NCBI GenBank assembly: GCA_902785705.1 | Contig: CACZZN010000003.1 | Span: 1-64,000, forward strand | Length of the DNA stretch: 64,000 bases | Origin: an uncultured Veillonellaceae bacterium | GTDB lineage: Bacteria > Bacillota > Negativicutes > Selenomonadales > Selenomonadaceae | Direction: 5' to 3' | Shown here: positions 24,902-35,956 of the stretch, piece by piece | Position numbering within the stretch: position 1 is the first letter of the stretch | Layout: every line of letters begins with the position of its first letter | Program-made: the position numbers and the translations under genes | The notes under the pieces: model-generated | Told to the model about the DNA's origin: nothing | Seen by the model: the letters and a program-made list of their open reading frames with translations, nothing else | Databases searched by the model: none

Positions 24902-24930
24902 AGTATAGGTATTAATTTTGCAAATGTCAA
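24902..24930 (-). promoter_or_regulatory. Promoter of the carboxyltransferase gene; long leader
   Basis: On the minus strand TTGACA and TATACT are exactly 17 bases apart. The transcript would carry a ~143-base leader, including a hairpin of GAGCGG/CCGCTC with inner CGG/CCG near 24830-24865. The 330-bp gap from 24753 to 25084 also holds a plus-strand TATAAT at 25033-25038 for the ACT gene, and no coding sequence. Confidence 0.7.
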
Positions 24931-25084
24931 TCGAAAAAGTAATCTTTGGCAAAGTATTCAGAATTTCATGGGATGTGTGATGTTCGGCAAAGCACAGTCG
25001 GAAAAATTATGGCAAACCGTTGCAATTCAGTGTATAATGATAAAGTATGTGTCAATGAGTCAGGGATATGGAGGGCAAAATAGC

Positions 25085-25354
25085 ATGAAGCTGGTAGTTA
25101 CTGTGGTAGGAAAGGATCGTGTGGGCATCATCGCGATGGTTACACGGATTTTGGCGGATAACAATGTGAACATTTTGAGCATCAATCAGAACATCATGGA
25201 CGGTTTCTTCAACATGATCCTGCTTGCGGAGGCGGCGGAGAGCAAAATCAAGCTCGTGGATCTGCAGAAGGTGCTGCGGGAGCAGGGCGAGGAAATCGGC
25301 GTAGAGATCAAGGCGCAGCATCAGGACATTTTCAATGTCATGCACAATATTTGA
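25085..25354 (+). CDS. ACT-domain protein (UPF0237 type)
   Basis: An 89-residue single ACT domain of the YvyA/UPF0237 type ([31 protein letters not shown]...). ACT domains bind small ligands such as amino acids and control partner proteins. This subfamily almost always precedes a DUF711 (PFL-like) gene, as it does here after 17 bases, so the two probably act together. The ATG at 25085 follows GGAGGG. The function of the pair is not established. Confidence 0.88.
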   Translation: MKLVVTVVGKDRVGIIAMVTRILADNNVNILSINQNIMDGFFNMILLAEAAESKIKLVDLQKVLREQGEEIGVEIKAQHQDIFNVMHNI

Positions 25355-25371
25355 CAAGGAGGCCCGAGTTC

Positions 25372-26733
25372 GTGATAACGGTAGATGATATTCTGGAAAC
25401 CAACCGTATGATTACGGAGAACAAGCTGGACGTGCGCACGATCACGATGGGGATTTCCCTGAGGGACTGCGCTCATCCGAATATGCAGCAGTTCTGCCAG
25501 AACATATATGAAAAAATAACGACCTCCGCGGAGTTTTTGGTGAGGACGGGGGAGGACATCGAGAGCGAATATGGCATCCCCATCATCAACAAGCGTATTT
25601 CCGTGACGCCGATTGCCATTGCTGCGGATGCCTGCAAGACAGACAGCTATGTGCCTGTGGCTGAGACCCTTGACAAAGCGGCAAAGGAAGTGGGCGTGAA
25701 CTTCATCGGCGGCTTTTCCGCATTGGTGGAAAAGGGCTACACGCACGGGGACCGCGTGCTCATCGATTCGATTCCGCAGGCGCTTGCTACGACGGATATC
25801 GTGTGCTCCTCGGTGAATCTCGGCTCGACGAAGGCGGGCATCAACATGGACTGCGTGCGGGAGATGGGCGAGGTCATCAAGCGCACGGCGGAGCTTACGC
25901 GGGACAAGCAGGCTTTGGGCTGTGCGAAGCTGGTGGTATTCGCGAATGCGCCGGGGGATAATCCCTTTATGGCGGGCGCGTTCCATGGCGTGAGCGAGGC
26001 GGACAAGGTCGTGAGCGTCGGCGTCAGCGGGCCGGGTGTCGTGAAGCACGCACTGGAAGACTTGAAGGGCGCGGATTTTACTCAGGTGGCGGAAACCATA
26101 AAAAAGACGGCGTTCAAGATCACGCGCGTGGGACAGCTTGTGGCACGCGAGGCATCGAAGCGTCTGGGCGTTCCCTTTGGCATCATCGATCTTTCCCTTG
26201 CGCCGACGCCTGCCGTAGGGGACAGCGTGGCGCGCATTTTGGAGGAAATGGGTCTTGAGGCGTGCGGCGCGCCCGGCACGACGGCGGCGTTGGCGCTGCT
26301 GAACGACGCGGTCAAGAAGGGCGGCCTCATGGCAAGCTCCCATGTGGGGGGGCTCAGCGGAGCCTTTATTCCTGTGAGCGAGGACGAGGGCATGATCGAT
26401 GCTGTCGCAAAGGGAAGTCTCTCCATGGAAAAACTGGAGGCCATGACCTGTGTCTGCTCGGTGGGGCTGGATATGATCGCGATCGAGGGCGATACATCTG
26501 CTGCGACGATTTCAGGCATCATCGCGGACGAGGCGGCCATCGGCATGATCAATAACAAGACCACGGCTGTGCGTGTGATCCCGGTGCCGGGCAAGAAGGT
26601 CGGGGATCGTGTGGAATTCGGCGGGCTGCTGGGGTATTGCCCGATTGTGCCGGTCCGCAGCGAGTACAGCTCGGAGGCGTTCATTGCGCGTGGAGGGCGG
26701 ATCCCTGCTCCGGTGCGCAGCCTGACCAACTGA
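25372..26733 (+). CDS. DUF711 (UPF0210) PFL-like protein
   Basis: A 453-residue protein of the DUF711/UPF0210 family, which shares the ten-stranded barrel fold of pyruvate formate-lyase but lacks an obvious glycyl-radical motif. Conserved patches include [12 protein letters not shown] near the start, [64 protein letters not shown] and a C-terminal [12 protein letters not shown]. The GTG at 25372 is chosen since AAGGAGG ends 9 bases upstream. It forms an operon with the ACT gene and ends at a strong terminator. The enzymatic role is unknown. Confidence 0.88.
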   Translation: MITVDDILETNRMITENKLDVRTITMGISLRDCAHPNMQQFCQNIYEKITTSAEFLVRTGEDIESEYGIPIINKRISVTPIAIAADACKTDSYVPVAETLDKAAKEVGVNFIGGFSALVEKGYTHGDRVLIDSIPQALATTDIVCSSVNLGSTKAGINMDCVREMGEVIKRTAELTRDKQALGCAKLVVFANAPGDNPFMAGAFHGVSEADKVVSVGVSGPGVVKHALEDLKGADFTQVAETIKKTAFKITRVGQLVAREASKRLGVPFGIIDLSLAPTPAVGDSVARILEEMGLEACGAPGTTAALALLNDAVKKGGLMASSHVGGLSGAFIPVSEDEGMIDAVAKGSLSMEKLEAMTCVCSVGLDMIAIEGDTSAATISGIIADEAAIGMINNKTTAVRVIPVPGKKVGDRVEFGGLLGYCPIVPVRSEYSSEAFIARGGRIPAPVRSLTN

Positions 26734-26781
26734 TTTTCATGGTCGGTCAGCTATGGTTGACCATTCTGCAAGCAGGCAAAG

Positions 26782-26823
26782 AGCCGTTCATTCCTTGTCT
26801 TAGAAGGGATGAGCGGCTTTTTG
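26782..26823 (+). terminator. Rho-independent terminator after the DUF711 gene
   Basis: AGCCGTTCATTCCTT pairs with AAGGGATGAGCGGCT with three mismatches and is followed by TTTTTG. Between here and the Fur-controlled promoter (26984) the sequence shows no gene. Confidence 0.8.
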
Positions 26824-26983
26824 CCGTGTGCGCTCGGCGGCAGGGACTTTCGGATGGAGGAAGGGCATAAATTATCCTTTCAGGGTAGGAACATGCAATC
26901 TACGTCAATTTGGACGACTTCATTTCATCAGCGTTTCCATAACAAGGGATATCGCCATGTTTGCAATATTTTCATCAAACAAC

Positions 26984-27046
26984 TTGACAGATGACAATGA
27001 TAAGAGTTATCATTAGAGATGTAGAAATAATCATTATCATTTTCAT
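26984..27046 (+). promoter_or_regulatory. feo operon promoter with two Fur boxes
   Basis: TTGACA (26984-26989) and TATCAT (27008-27013) are 18 bases apart. A palindrome TGATAAGAGTTATCA (26998-27012) lies over the -10 element. A second AT-rich site, AATAATCATTATCATTTTCA, follows at 27026. Both match the repeated GATAAT/ATTATC pattern of Fur boxes, so iron repression is expected. Confidence 0.8.
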
Positions 27047-27072
27047 TTATTCGAGTTTTGGAGGTGTTTGGC

Positions 27073-27297
27073 GTGACGTTGAAAGACGGCAGGCAGGGGA
27101 TGACCTTGAAGGTGAAGAGCATCGGCGATTCCGAGCTGAAGCAGCGCCTGATGACCATGGGGCTGATTCCCGGCACGAAGGTGACTGTTTTGAGGTCGGC
27201 TCCCTTTGGGGATCCTATAGCAATCGGCATCCGCTCCTATCATCTTGCCATGCGGCGCGATGATGCGGAAATGGTCGAGGTGGAGCAGGTCGGCTGA
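27073..27297 (+). CDS. feoA: Ferrous iron transport protein A
   Basis: FeoA is a small cytoplasmic SH3-like protein needed for FeoB activity. The 74-residue protein has the usual KVKSIGDSELKQRLMTMGLIPGTKV opening and GDPIAIGIRSYHLAMRRDDAEMVEV ending. GTG at 27073 is preferred because TGGAGG ends 9 bases upstream; a TTG at 27058 overlaps that site. It is the first gene of the feoAB operon behind two Fur boxes. Confidence 0.92.
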   Translation: MTLKDGRQGMTLKVKSIGDSELKQRLMTMGLIPGTKVTVLRSAPFGDPIAIGIRSYHLAMRRDDAEMVEVEQVG

Positions 27298-27340
27298 CTA
27301 GGATTGGCAACATTTGCAATAGGAAGAAGTGAAGAAAGAG

Positions 27341-29236
27341 ATGTCAACATTGGCAATTGCCCTTACCGGCAATCCGAATACAGGAAAATCAACAATTTTC
27401 AATGAGCTGACCGGTGCGCGCCAGAAAATCGGCAACTGGCCGGGAGTGACGGTCGACAAGAAAATCGGGTATGTGCGCTACAAGGATCGTGCCATTTCTG
27501 TGGTAGATCTGCCGGGAACGTACAGCATCAATGCGCGCTCCCCGGAGGAGAAAATCGTCATTGATTTTTTGATGGAGAACAAGCTGGATCTCGTCATGAA
27601 TGTCATTGATTCCTCCAATCTTGAGCGCAATCTGTTCCTTACGGTGCAGCTTCTGGAGAAAGGGATACCTCTCCTGATCGACCTCAACATGCAGGACGAT
27701 GCGGAGCGCCGGGGCATCAAGATCGATCTGAAGAAGATGGAAGAGGCGCTGGGAATGCCGGTCATTTCGACTGTGGGTCGCAGCAGCAAGAGCCGTGAAC
27801 AGATTCTGGATGTATTCACTTCCACGGTTATGGCAAATTATGAGCCGAGCCGGATGGTGAAGGATCATATCCTGCGGGTGCAGGAGATCAAGGCCAGCGG
27901 GAAGTCTGCGGAGGCGATTGACGAGGAACTCATCACGGCCCGCTACGAGCTGATTGATCAGGTCATGGCGCAGGCTGTGAATGTGCAGGCCGTCAGTCCT
28001 TCCAATTCGGAGAAGATCGACCGCTTTATGGCGAACGGCGTCCAGTCCTTCCTCATTTTCCTGCTTCTTCTCTATGCGGTATTCCAGATCACCTTTACTT
28101 GGATCGGGCAGCCGTTGGCGGATATTCTGGATGAACTCATCAATGATTCCCTGATTCCTTGGGCGGGGGAGACCCTTGCCGCCATGGGAGTCGCCGAATG
28201 GATGCAGTCTCTGGTGGTGGACGGCGTCATTGCCGGTGTCGGTGCGGTGCTCACTTTTGTGCCGCTGATTTTCGTACTGTTCTTCTGCTTGAGCTTTTTG
28301 GACGGAACGGGCTATATGGCGCGCGTGGCCTTTATTCTGGATCCCATCATGCGCCGCCTTGGTCTCACCGGCAAGGGGGTCATGCCCCTGATCATGGGCT
28401 TTGGCTGTGCGGTGCCCGCGATTATGGGCGCCCGGGCGCTGGACTCCGAGAAAGATCGCATGACATCCATCCTGGTGACTCCGTTCCTGACCTGCGGCGC
28501 GAAGCTGCCGATCATGGCGCTCTTCGCTGCGATGTTCTTTCCGGATAATGCGGCCAATGTGGTCATGCTCATGTATGTTCTGGGCGTTGTGATGGCGATT
28601 GTCGCCGCAAAGCTCTTGGGCAGCACGATTTTCAAGGAGCAGGGTTCCACGTTCCTGCTGGAGCTTCCGCCGTATCGTTTTCCCGACATGAAATCCGTCA
28701 TGTTGGAGACTTGGGACAAGGGCAAGGGTTATCTTCTCAAGGCAGGTACTATCATCTTTGCCTGCAGCGTGCTCATCTGGTTCCTGTCCAATTTCAACAT
28801 GGACGGCATGTGCGAGATGAATGAGAGCTTCCTCGCGGCTCTGGGCAGCGCGGTTTCCGTGCTCTTCGCCTTCCATGGCTTTGATACCTGGGAGGCAGGC
28901 GCGGCAGTGCTTTCCGGTGTTCTCGCGAAAGAGGTCGTGGTTTCCACGATTGGCGTGCTCTATGGCGTAGCGGATGTTTCCACGGAAGCGGAAGAGGCGG
29001 CGGAAGCCGCGAAAGTCATGATGGAAAGCGGCATGGCGACTGCGTTCACAAGTCTTTCCGCTTTTGCCTTCATGGTATTTTCCCAGCTTTATACGCCCTG
29101 CGTGACGGCTCTGGGAACCATCAAGAAGGAAGCAGGCGGCTGGAAGTGGATGGGATTCTCCGCGCTCTACATGTTTGCCATCGCTTGGATCGTTTCGCTG
29201 TTGGTCTATCAGATTGGCAGACTGCTCGGCTTCTGA
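27341..29236 (+). CDS. feoB: Ferrous iron transporter FeoB
   Basis: FeoB imports Fe2+ under low-oxygen conditions. The 631-residue protein has an N-terminal GTPase: G1 GNPNTGKST at about 11-19, the switch region NWPGVTVDKK, G3 DLPGTYS, and a G4-like NMQDDA. A short helical spacer leads to the membrane domain with two Gate motifs, one containing GCAVPAIMGARAL and TPFLTCGAKLP. About ten membrane helices can be counted. ATG at 27341 is chosen; a GTG at 27329 is in frame. It lies 43 bases after feoA and is followed by a small Cys-rich membrane protein. Confidence 0.96.
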   Translation: MSTLAIALTGNPNTGKSTIFNELTGARQKIGNWPGVTVDKKIGYVRYKDRAISVVDLPGTYSINARSPEEKIVIDFLMENKLDLVMNVIDSSNLERNLFLTVQLLEKGIPLLIDLNMQDDAERRGIKIDLKKMEEALGMPVISTVGRSSKSREQILDVFTSTVMANYEPSRMVKDHILRVQEIKASGKSAEAIDEELITARYELIDQVMAQAVNVQAVSPSNSEKIDRFMANGVQSFLIFLLLLYAVFQITFTWIGQPLADILDELINDSLIPWAGETLAAMGVAEWMQSLVVDGVIAGVGAVLTFVPLIFVLFFCLSFLDGTGYMARVAFILDPIMRRLGLTGKGVMPLIMGFGCAVPAIMGARALDSEKDRMTSILVTPFLTCGAKLPIMALFAAMFFPDNAANVVMLMYVLGVVMAIVAAKLLGSTIFKEQGSTFLLELPPYRFPDMKSVMLETWDKGKGYLLKAGTIIFACSVLIWFLSNFNMDGMCEMNESFLAALGSAVSVLFAFHGFDTWEAGAAVLSGVLAKEVVVSTIGVLYGVADVSTEAEEAAEAAKVMMESGMATAFTSLSAFAFMVFSQLYTPCVTALGTIKKEAGGWKWMGFSALYMFAIAWIVSLLVYQIGRLLGF

Positions 29237-29270
29237 TGGGGATACGTTTTGAGAGAAAGGAAGGATTTGT

Positions 29271-29423
29271 ATGGCAACTTTCGTGGTAGGCGCTGCCCTC
29301 GCCCTTGCGCTCTGTCTTGCGCTTCGGCATATATACCATAATTTCAGGGGTGGACATCAGGATTGCTGCGGGAATTGTGCAAGCTGCAGCAGCCACATGG
29401 GAGATCCTTCATCGAGAAATTGA
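29271..29423 (+). CDS. FeoB-associated Cys-rich membrane protein
   Basis: A 50-residue protein with one N-terminal membrane helix (FVVGAALALALCLALRHIY) and a short Cys-rich tail, DCCGNCASCSS. This matches the small FeoB-associated Cys-rich proteins that replace FeoC in many Firmicutes. The ribosome binding site GGAAGGA is 5 bases from the ATG and the gene starts 34 bases after feoB. The Cys cluster may bind iron or an Fe-S cluster; that is inference. It ends just before the operon terminator. Confidence 0.82.
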   Translation: MATFVVGAALALALCLALRHIYHNFRGGHQDCCGNCASCSSHMGDPSSRN

Positions 29424-29432
29424 CTTGTGTAC

Positions 29433-29469
29433 GAAACTCGCAAGGGAGACTTTGCGGGTTTCCTTTTTT
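29433..29469 (+). terminator. Rho-independent terminator of the feo operon
   Basis: GAAACTCGCAA pairs with TTTGCGGGTTTC (one G-T pair) and is followed by CTTTTTTT. Confidence 0.85.
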
Positions 29470-29558
29470 TATTCTTTCATTCTTTTTTAGCAGGTTTTTT
29501 TCAAAATATATAGAATAGAATAAATCAGAACAACAATACACGCAGGGGGGATTTTGGC

Positions 29559-31619
<2,061 letters not shown>

Positions 31620-31640
31620 AACGAGATATTAATGAAACGG

Positions 31641-31696
31641 CAACGACAGCCCCGGGAATTTTCCATGGAAGATTTTTGAGGGCTGTTGTTTTTTTT
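31641..31696 (+). terminator. Rho-independent terminator after the EF-G-like gene
   Basis: CAACGACAGCCC pairs with GGGCTGTTGTT around a 27-base loop and is followed by eight T. Confidence 0.8.
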
Positions 31697-31777
31697 CGGT
31701 GTAAATGATACTATGTAGAGAAGTGTGTGATATTTGTCGCGTGGATGTTTTTGGGATTCATTGTCTAGGAACTGGTA

Positions 31778-31913
31778 ATAAATAAATTTTAAGATAGGAC
31801 GCAGGATAAATCTTCATAGGCTAGGCGGAGAAAGGAGGCATAGCGGGGCTATGTCGACTGACGACAACGACGCCTACGGAGATTTAGACAAGTCAAATCT
31901 AAAATTTATTTAT
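31778..31913. repeat. 136-bp structured inverted-repeat element (MITE/REP-like)
   Basis: The ends ATAAATAAATTTTAAGAT and ATCTAAAATTTATTTAT are inverted copies of each other with one extra base. Inside, TAAATCTTCATAGGC pairs with GCCTACGGAGATTTA with two mismatches, and the tip is CATAGC-GGG-GCTATG. The whole unit folds into one long hairpin. The remaining part of the 335-bp gap upstream of the next gene holds only the terminator of the EF-G-like gene. Confidence 0.65.
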
Positions 31914-31955
31914 GGACAGTTCCCTATATTCTATGAGGAAAAGAGCTGTCCGATT

Positions 31956-33341
31956 ATGTGGAAAAAAATGTTAGCGGGATGCTTGGCAATGGCTGTTCTT
32001 TTGATGCAGCCGGCGGAGGCAGCGCCGGAAGCGCTGGACAGGTCGAAGTCCGTTCCTGTCACGGAGCAGGAACGGGAGGCCATGCGCCAGGCGGATGAAG
32101 AGCTGAGGACCGGCAGTCCGTTCCATCCGCCTTTGATGGATCCCGGCGTGGATGTTCCGGCAGGATCGGAGGCAGCCGGTCTTGCTGAAAACACAGCGGG
32201 GCCCCAGCATGCCGCACCTGTCGAGTCACTGCCCGCTGAAACTGTCCCGCCGGCGGAACCCATTTCCAAGCAGGATGAAGAAGAAAAACAGAAGGCAGCA
32301 TTGGAGAGCAGAAAGATCGTCATCAATCTGGCGATTCCTTCTCTGGCGCTTTATGAGGGCAGCGAGCGCATACGTCTTTATCCGATCGGGCCGGGCACGG
32401 TATCGACGCCAACGCCCACAGGATATTTCGAGATCAGGTCCAAGGATGTGAATCCTACCTGGATCGATCCGAAGGATCCGAAGCATGTCATTCCTTCCGG
32501 CGAGGACAATCCTTTGGGGTATCGATGGATGGAGTTCTATGCGGTCAACTATGGAATCCATGGAACGAACAAGCCGGAGAGCATCGGTCACTTTGTTTCC
32601 AATGGCTGTATCCGCATGCACGAGAAAGATGTAGAAGCCCTGTTCGATCTGGTGGAGATCGGGACGCCTGTGGAGATTACCTATAACCGCGTCGTGGTGG
32701 AGAAAACGCCGGATGATACGGTGGTGTACTACATTTATCCGGACAGTTACGGGTGGCAGAACCTGACGGTCTCCATGATTAATCAATGGCTGGCGGGATA
32801 TGGCATCCAAGCGTTTGAACCCGATGCGGCGATTGAGCAGAAGCTGAATGCGTCGGACGGGAAACCGACTTATTTAGGGAAGGCCTATCCTGTCACGTTG
32901 GACGGGAACAAGACCAAAATCAAGGCGGTGTATAAAGATGGCAATATCTATCTGCCGGCAATGGAACTGGCGGAAACGCTCCAAACGGATCTCGGATGGG
33001 ATGCGCAAAGGGAGAAATTGATTACCGCGTACAGCGAAACGCCCGGCATTGAAAAAAAGAATCTGCTCTTTTTGAACGCCAAGGATGTGGCTCCGCTTTT
33101 CCGGCTGATGGGCAGTCTGCAGCCAAACCATGTCTATGCGCTGCAATCGATTCCCCAGATGCCCGTGCAGCCTGTGCCCATCGAGCCGGTCAGGCCGGAT
33201 TCCGGACAGAAAGCGGATGATCCTGACCGGCAGGCTTTGCAGGAAGCCGCTGAACCGAAAGCGTCGGCCGGTGCTGCAGAATCGCGCAAACAGGGAAAAT
33301 CACAGATAACGATTGTCCGTACGCGGGAGGTCATCGGATGA
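31956..33341 (+). CDS. Exported L,D-transpeptidase (YkuD family)
   Basis: A 461-residue exported enzyme that makes 3-3 peptidoglycan cross-links or attaches proteins to the wall. A signal peptide (MWKKMLAGCLAMAVLLMQPAEA) is followed by a ~110-residue Pro/Glu-rich linker. The YkuD domain spans about 113-250, with the active site HGTN...SNGCIRMHEKDVE near 200-235, where Cys is the nucleophile. The C-terminal part (about 300-400) looks like a copper-amine-oxidase N-terminal-type stalk domain. ATG at 31956 fits the signal peptide, but the ribosome binding site is weak. Its stop overlaps the polA start (ATGA). Confidence 0.87.
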   Translation: MWKKMLAGCLAMAVLLMQPAEAAPEALDRSKSVPVTEQEREAMRQADEELRTGSPFHPPLMDPGVDVPAGSEAAGLAENTAGPQHAAPVESLPAETVPPAEPISKQDEEEKQKAALESRKIVINLAIPSLALYEGSERIRLYPIGPGTVSTPTPTGYFEIRSKDVNPTWIDPKDPKHVIPSGEDNPLGYRWMEFYAVNYGIHGTNKPESIGHFVSNGCIRMHEKDVEALFDLVEIGTPVEITYNRVVVEKTPDDTVVYYIYPDSYGWQNLTVSMINQWLAGYGIQAFEPDAAIEQKLNASDGKPTYLGKAYPVTLDGNKTKIKAVYKDGNIYLPAMELAETLQTDLGWDAQREKLITAYSETPGIEKKNLLFLNAKDVAPLFRLMGSLQPNHVYALQSIPQMPVQPVPIEPVRPDSGQKADDPDRQALQEAAEPKASAGAAESRKQGKSQITIVRTREVIG

Positions 33342-35947
33342 AGCGTTTTGTCGTTCTGGACGGAAGCAGCCTGATGTATCGTGCATTTTATGCGCTTCCG
33401 CTCCTTACGGATTCCAAGGGCGAATTCACGAATGCCATCGTGGGTTTTTCCAACATGCTGATCAAGCTGCTGCAGGAGCTTTCCCCGGATGCGATGATCA
33501 TTGCCTTCGACAAGGGGAAAAAGACTTTCCGCAATGAGATGTATGCGGAGTACAAAGGAACGCGGCAAAAGACGCCGGAGGAGCTTTCCTCCCAAATCCC
33601 GATGCTGCATGAACTGGCAGAGGCCCTTGGCATTGTGCTGTCGGAAAAAGCGGGCTATGAGGCAGATGATATCATTGGAACCTTGGCGACGCAGGCGGCG
33701 GAGCAAGGATGCGAGGCCATTGTCGTCACGGGGGACCGTGATGCACTGCAGCTCATCCGTCCGAATCTGTGCGTGCGGCTTACCAAAAAGGGAATCAGCG
33801 ATGTCGCAAGTTACGATGAGGAAGCGTTTCGGCAGGAATATGGCATGGAGCCGATCCGTCTCATCGATTTGAAGGGGTTGATGGGGGACAGCTCGGACAA
33901 TATTCCCGGCGTGCCGGGGGTGGGGCAGAAGACGGCAATGAAGCTGCTCCAAAGCTATGGCAGCGTAGAGGAAGTTCTGGAGCATATCGATGAGATTTCC
34001 GGCAAAAAGCTTCAGGAAAATCTCAGGAATTACCGGGAGCAGGCATTGCTTTCCAAGCAGCTTGCGACCATCGACTGCAAGGTTCCGGAGCTTGTGCTGG
34101 ATCTGGAATCCTGCCGGATCCTGCCGGATCTTGGCCGTATTTCTGCTTTTTGTCAACGCTATGAGCTTAAGAGCATGGAAACAAAATACCGGAATCTTTT
34201 TGGGCAGGGGGAGGAAACTGCCGTCACCGGCGTGCCTCACGAAGTTTCTGTTTCCTATGAGGAGATTGTGGATGCGGAGCGCCTGTCCGTCTTCCGGGAG
34301 GACGAGGCATTGGCGGCTGCTGTTTCCTATGAGCCGTCGGAGAACGGATGCTTTGAACAGATGGCAGGCATTGCCGTTTCCGGCTTGGCGGCCGGGACGG
34401 TATGCTATGCCAAGCGGGGCACTGCGGCCTATGAGGAAATGCTTTCCATGCTATCGGACGGGCGCGATGTCTACGCGTTGCAGGCCAAGCGCCTGTGGCA
34501 TGCGGGGTGGCAGCGGCAGGAGCATATCGTGGCGGTGGAGCTTCTGGGCTATCTGCTGGATCCGGAGCAGCCGGATTACAAATTGACGACGCTTTTGGCA
34601 AGGGAGCTCCCTTCTCTTGCTATGCCCACGGCATTTTCCTCCGATGCAGAAAGGGCTGCCTGTGAGGCTGCGGCGATGGCAAAGCTGGGGCCTGCCCTGC
34701 GAAGGAAAGCGGAGGACGCGGGACTTTGGAAGCTCTATGAGACGATGGAGCGCCCCTTGGCAGCTGTACTTGCACAGATGGAGAGCAGCGGCATCTGCCT
34801 GAATGTGGAACAGCTCCATGAGAAGGCCATGGAAGTCGCGAGCCGCCTTGATTCCATTGAGCAGGATATCTATACCTTGGCGGGGGAGAAGTTCAACATC
34901 AATTCTCCCAAGCAGCTGGGATTGATTCTTTTCGAGCGCTTGGGGCTGACACCCCTCAAAAAAACCAAGACGGGTTATTCTACCAACGCGGAGGTGCTCG
35001 AAAGCCTGCGCTATGAGCATCCTGTGGTGGAGAGCATCCTTTCCTATCGTGCACTGGCAAAACTGAAATCCACCTATCTGGATACCATGGGCGCTCTTGT
35101 GAATCCCTGCACGGGCCGCATCCATACCACGTTCCACCAGACGGTCACGGCAACGGGACGCCTGTCCAGCGCTGAGCCGAATCTGCAGAATATCCCCGTG
35201 CGCACGGAGGAAGGCCGGCAGATCCGTGCGCTCTTCGAGCCGGGAGAGGGATATGATGCCTTGCTCTCCGTGGATTATTCGCAGATCGAACTGCGGATCC
35301 TCGCGCATATGTCGGGGGATGAGAATTTCATCGACGCATTCCTGCAGGAGCAGGATATTCACGCGCGGACCGCGGCAGAGGTCTTTGGCGTTTCCCTTGC
35401 GGATGTGACGCCGGAGCTTCGCCGCAAGGCCAAAGCCGTGAATTTTGGCATCGTATATGGCATCAGCGACTACGGGCTTTCCAGAGATCTGCACATTCCG
35501 AGGAAAGAAGCGGCCAAGTATATCGAGCTGTATTTTGCGCGCTATCCGGGCGTCAAGAAGTTTTTGGACGATATGGTGGCAAAGGCCCATGCGGACGGTT
35601 ATGTGACGACGCTCTTTGGCCGCCGCCGCGCGCTTCCTGCCATCAAGAGCCCGAATTATAACCAGCGCACCCTGGCGGAGCGCATGGCGATGAATACGCC
35701 GATCCAGGGGACGGCGGCGGACATCATCAAGCTTGCGATGATCCGCGCGGAACGGGCACTGCGGGAAGCGGGAGTGAAGAGCCGCATCCTGCTGCAGGTG
35801 CACGATGAGCTTGTGCTGGAGGTCGTGCGGGAGGAAATACCAAAGGTCTCAGCCTTGCTGAAAGATGCGATGGAGCATGTGGCAGAGCTTTCCGTTCCGC
35901 TGGTGGTCGACATCCATAGCGGGAAGAACTGGGCAGAGGCAAAATGA
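33338..35947 (+). CDS. polA: DNA polymerase I
   Basis: An 869-residue Pol I for gap filling and Okazaki fragment maturation. The 5' nuclease is at 1-~290 (FVVLDGSSLMYRAFYA, YEADDIIGT, GDSSDNIPGVPGVG). The middle 3'-5' exonuclease-like domain (~300-480) lacks the DxE and DxxxD metal ligands, so proofreading is probably lost, as in Bacillus and Thermus Pol I. The polymerase domain has motif A SVDYSQIELRILAH, motif B RRKAKAVNFGIVYGIS and motif C LLQVHDELVLEV. The start overlaps the preceding stop by four bases, and coaE follows 9 bases after the end. Confidence 0.96.
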   Translation: MKRFVVLDGSSLMYRAFYALPLLTDSKGEFTNAIVGFSNMLIKLLQELSPDAMIIAFDKGKKTFRNEMYAEYKGTRQKTPEELSSQIPMLHELAEALGIVLSEKAGYEADDIIGTLATQAAEQGCEAIVVTGDRDALQLIRPNLCVRLTKKGISDVASYDEEAFRQEYGMEPIRLIDLKGLMGDSSDNIPGVPGVGQKTAMKLLQSYGSVEEVLEHIDEISGKKLQENLRNYREQALLSKQLATIDCKVPELVLDLESCRILPDLGRISAFCQRYELKSMETKYRNLFGQGEETAVTGVPHEVSVSYEEIVDAERLSVFREDEALAAAVSYEPSENGCFEQMAGIAVSGLAAGTVCYAKRGTAAYEEMLSMLSDGRDVYALQAKRLWHAGWQRQEHIVAVELLGYLLDPEQPDYKLTTLLARELPSLAMPTAFSSDAERAACEAAAMAKLGPALRRKAEDAGLWKLYETMERPLAAVLAQMESSGICLNVEQLHEKAMEVASRLDSIEQDIYTLAGEKFNINSPKQLGLILFERLGLTPLKKTKTGYSTNAEVLESLRYEHPVVESILSYRALAKLKSTYLDTMGALVNPCTGRIHTTFHQTVTATGRLSSAEPNLQNIPVRTEEGRQIRALFEPGEGYDALLSVDYSQIELRILAHMSGDENFIDAFLQEQDIHARTAAEVFGVSLADVTPELRRKAKAVNFGIVYGISDYGLSRDLHIPRKEAAKYIELYFARYPGVKKFLDDMVAKAHADGYVTTLFGRRRALPAIKSPNYNQRTLAERMAMNTPIQGTAADIIKLAMIRAERALREAGVKSRILLQVHDELVLEVVREEIPKVSALLKDAMEHVAELSVPLVVDIHSGKNWAEAK

Positions 35948-35956
35948 GGTGAGAGA

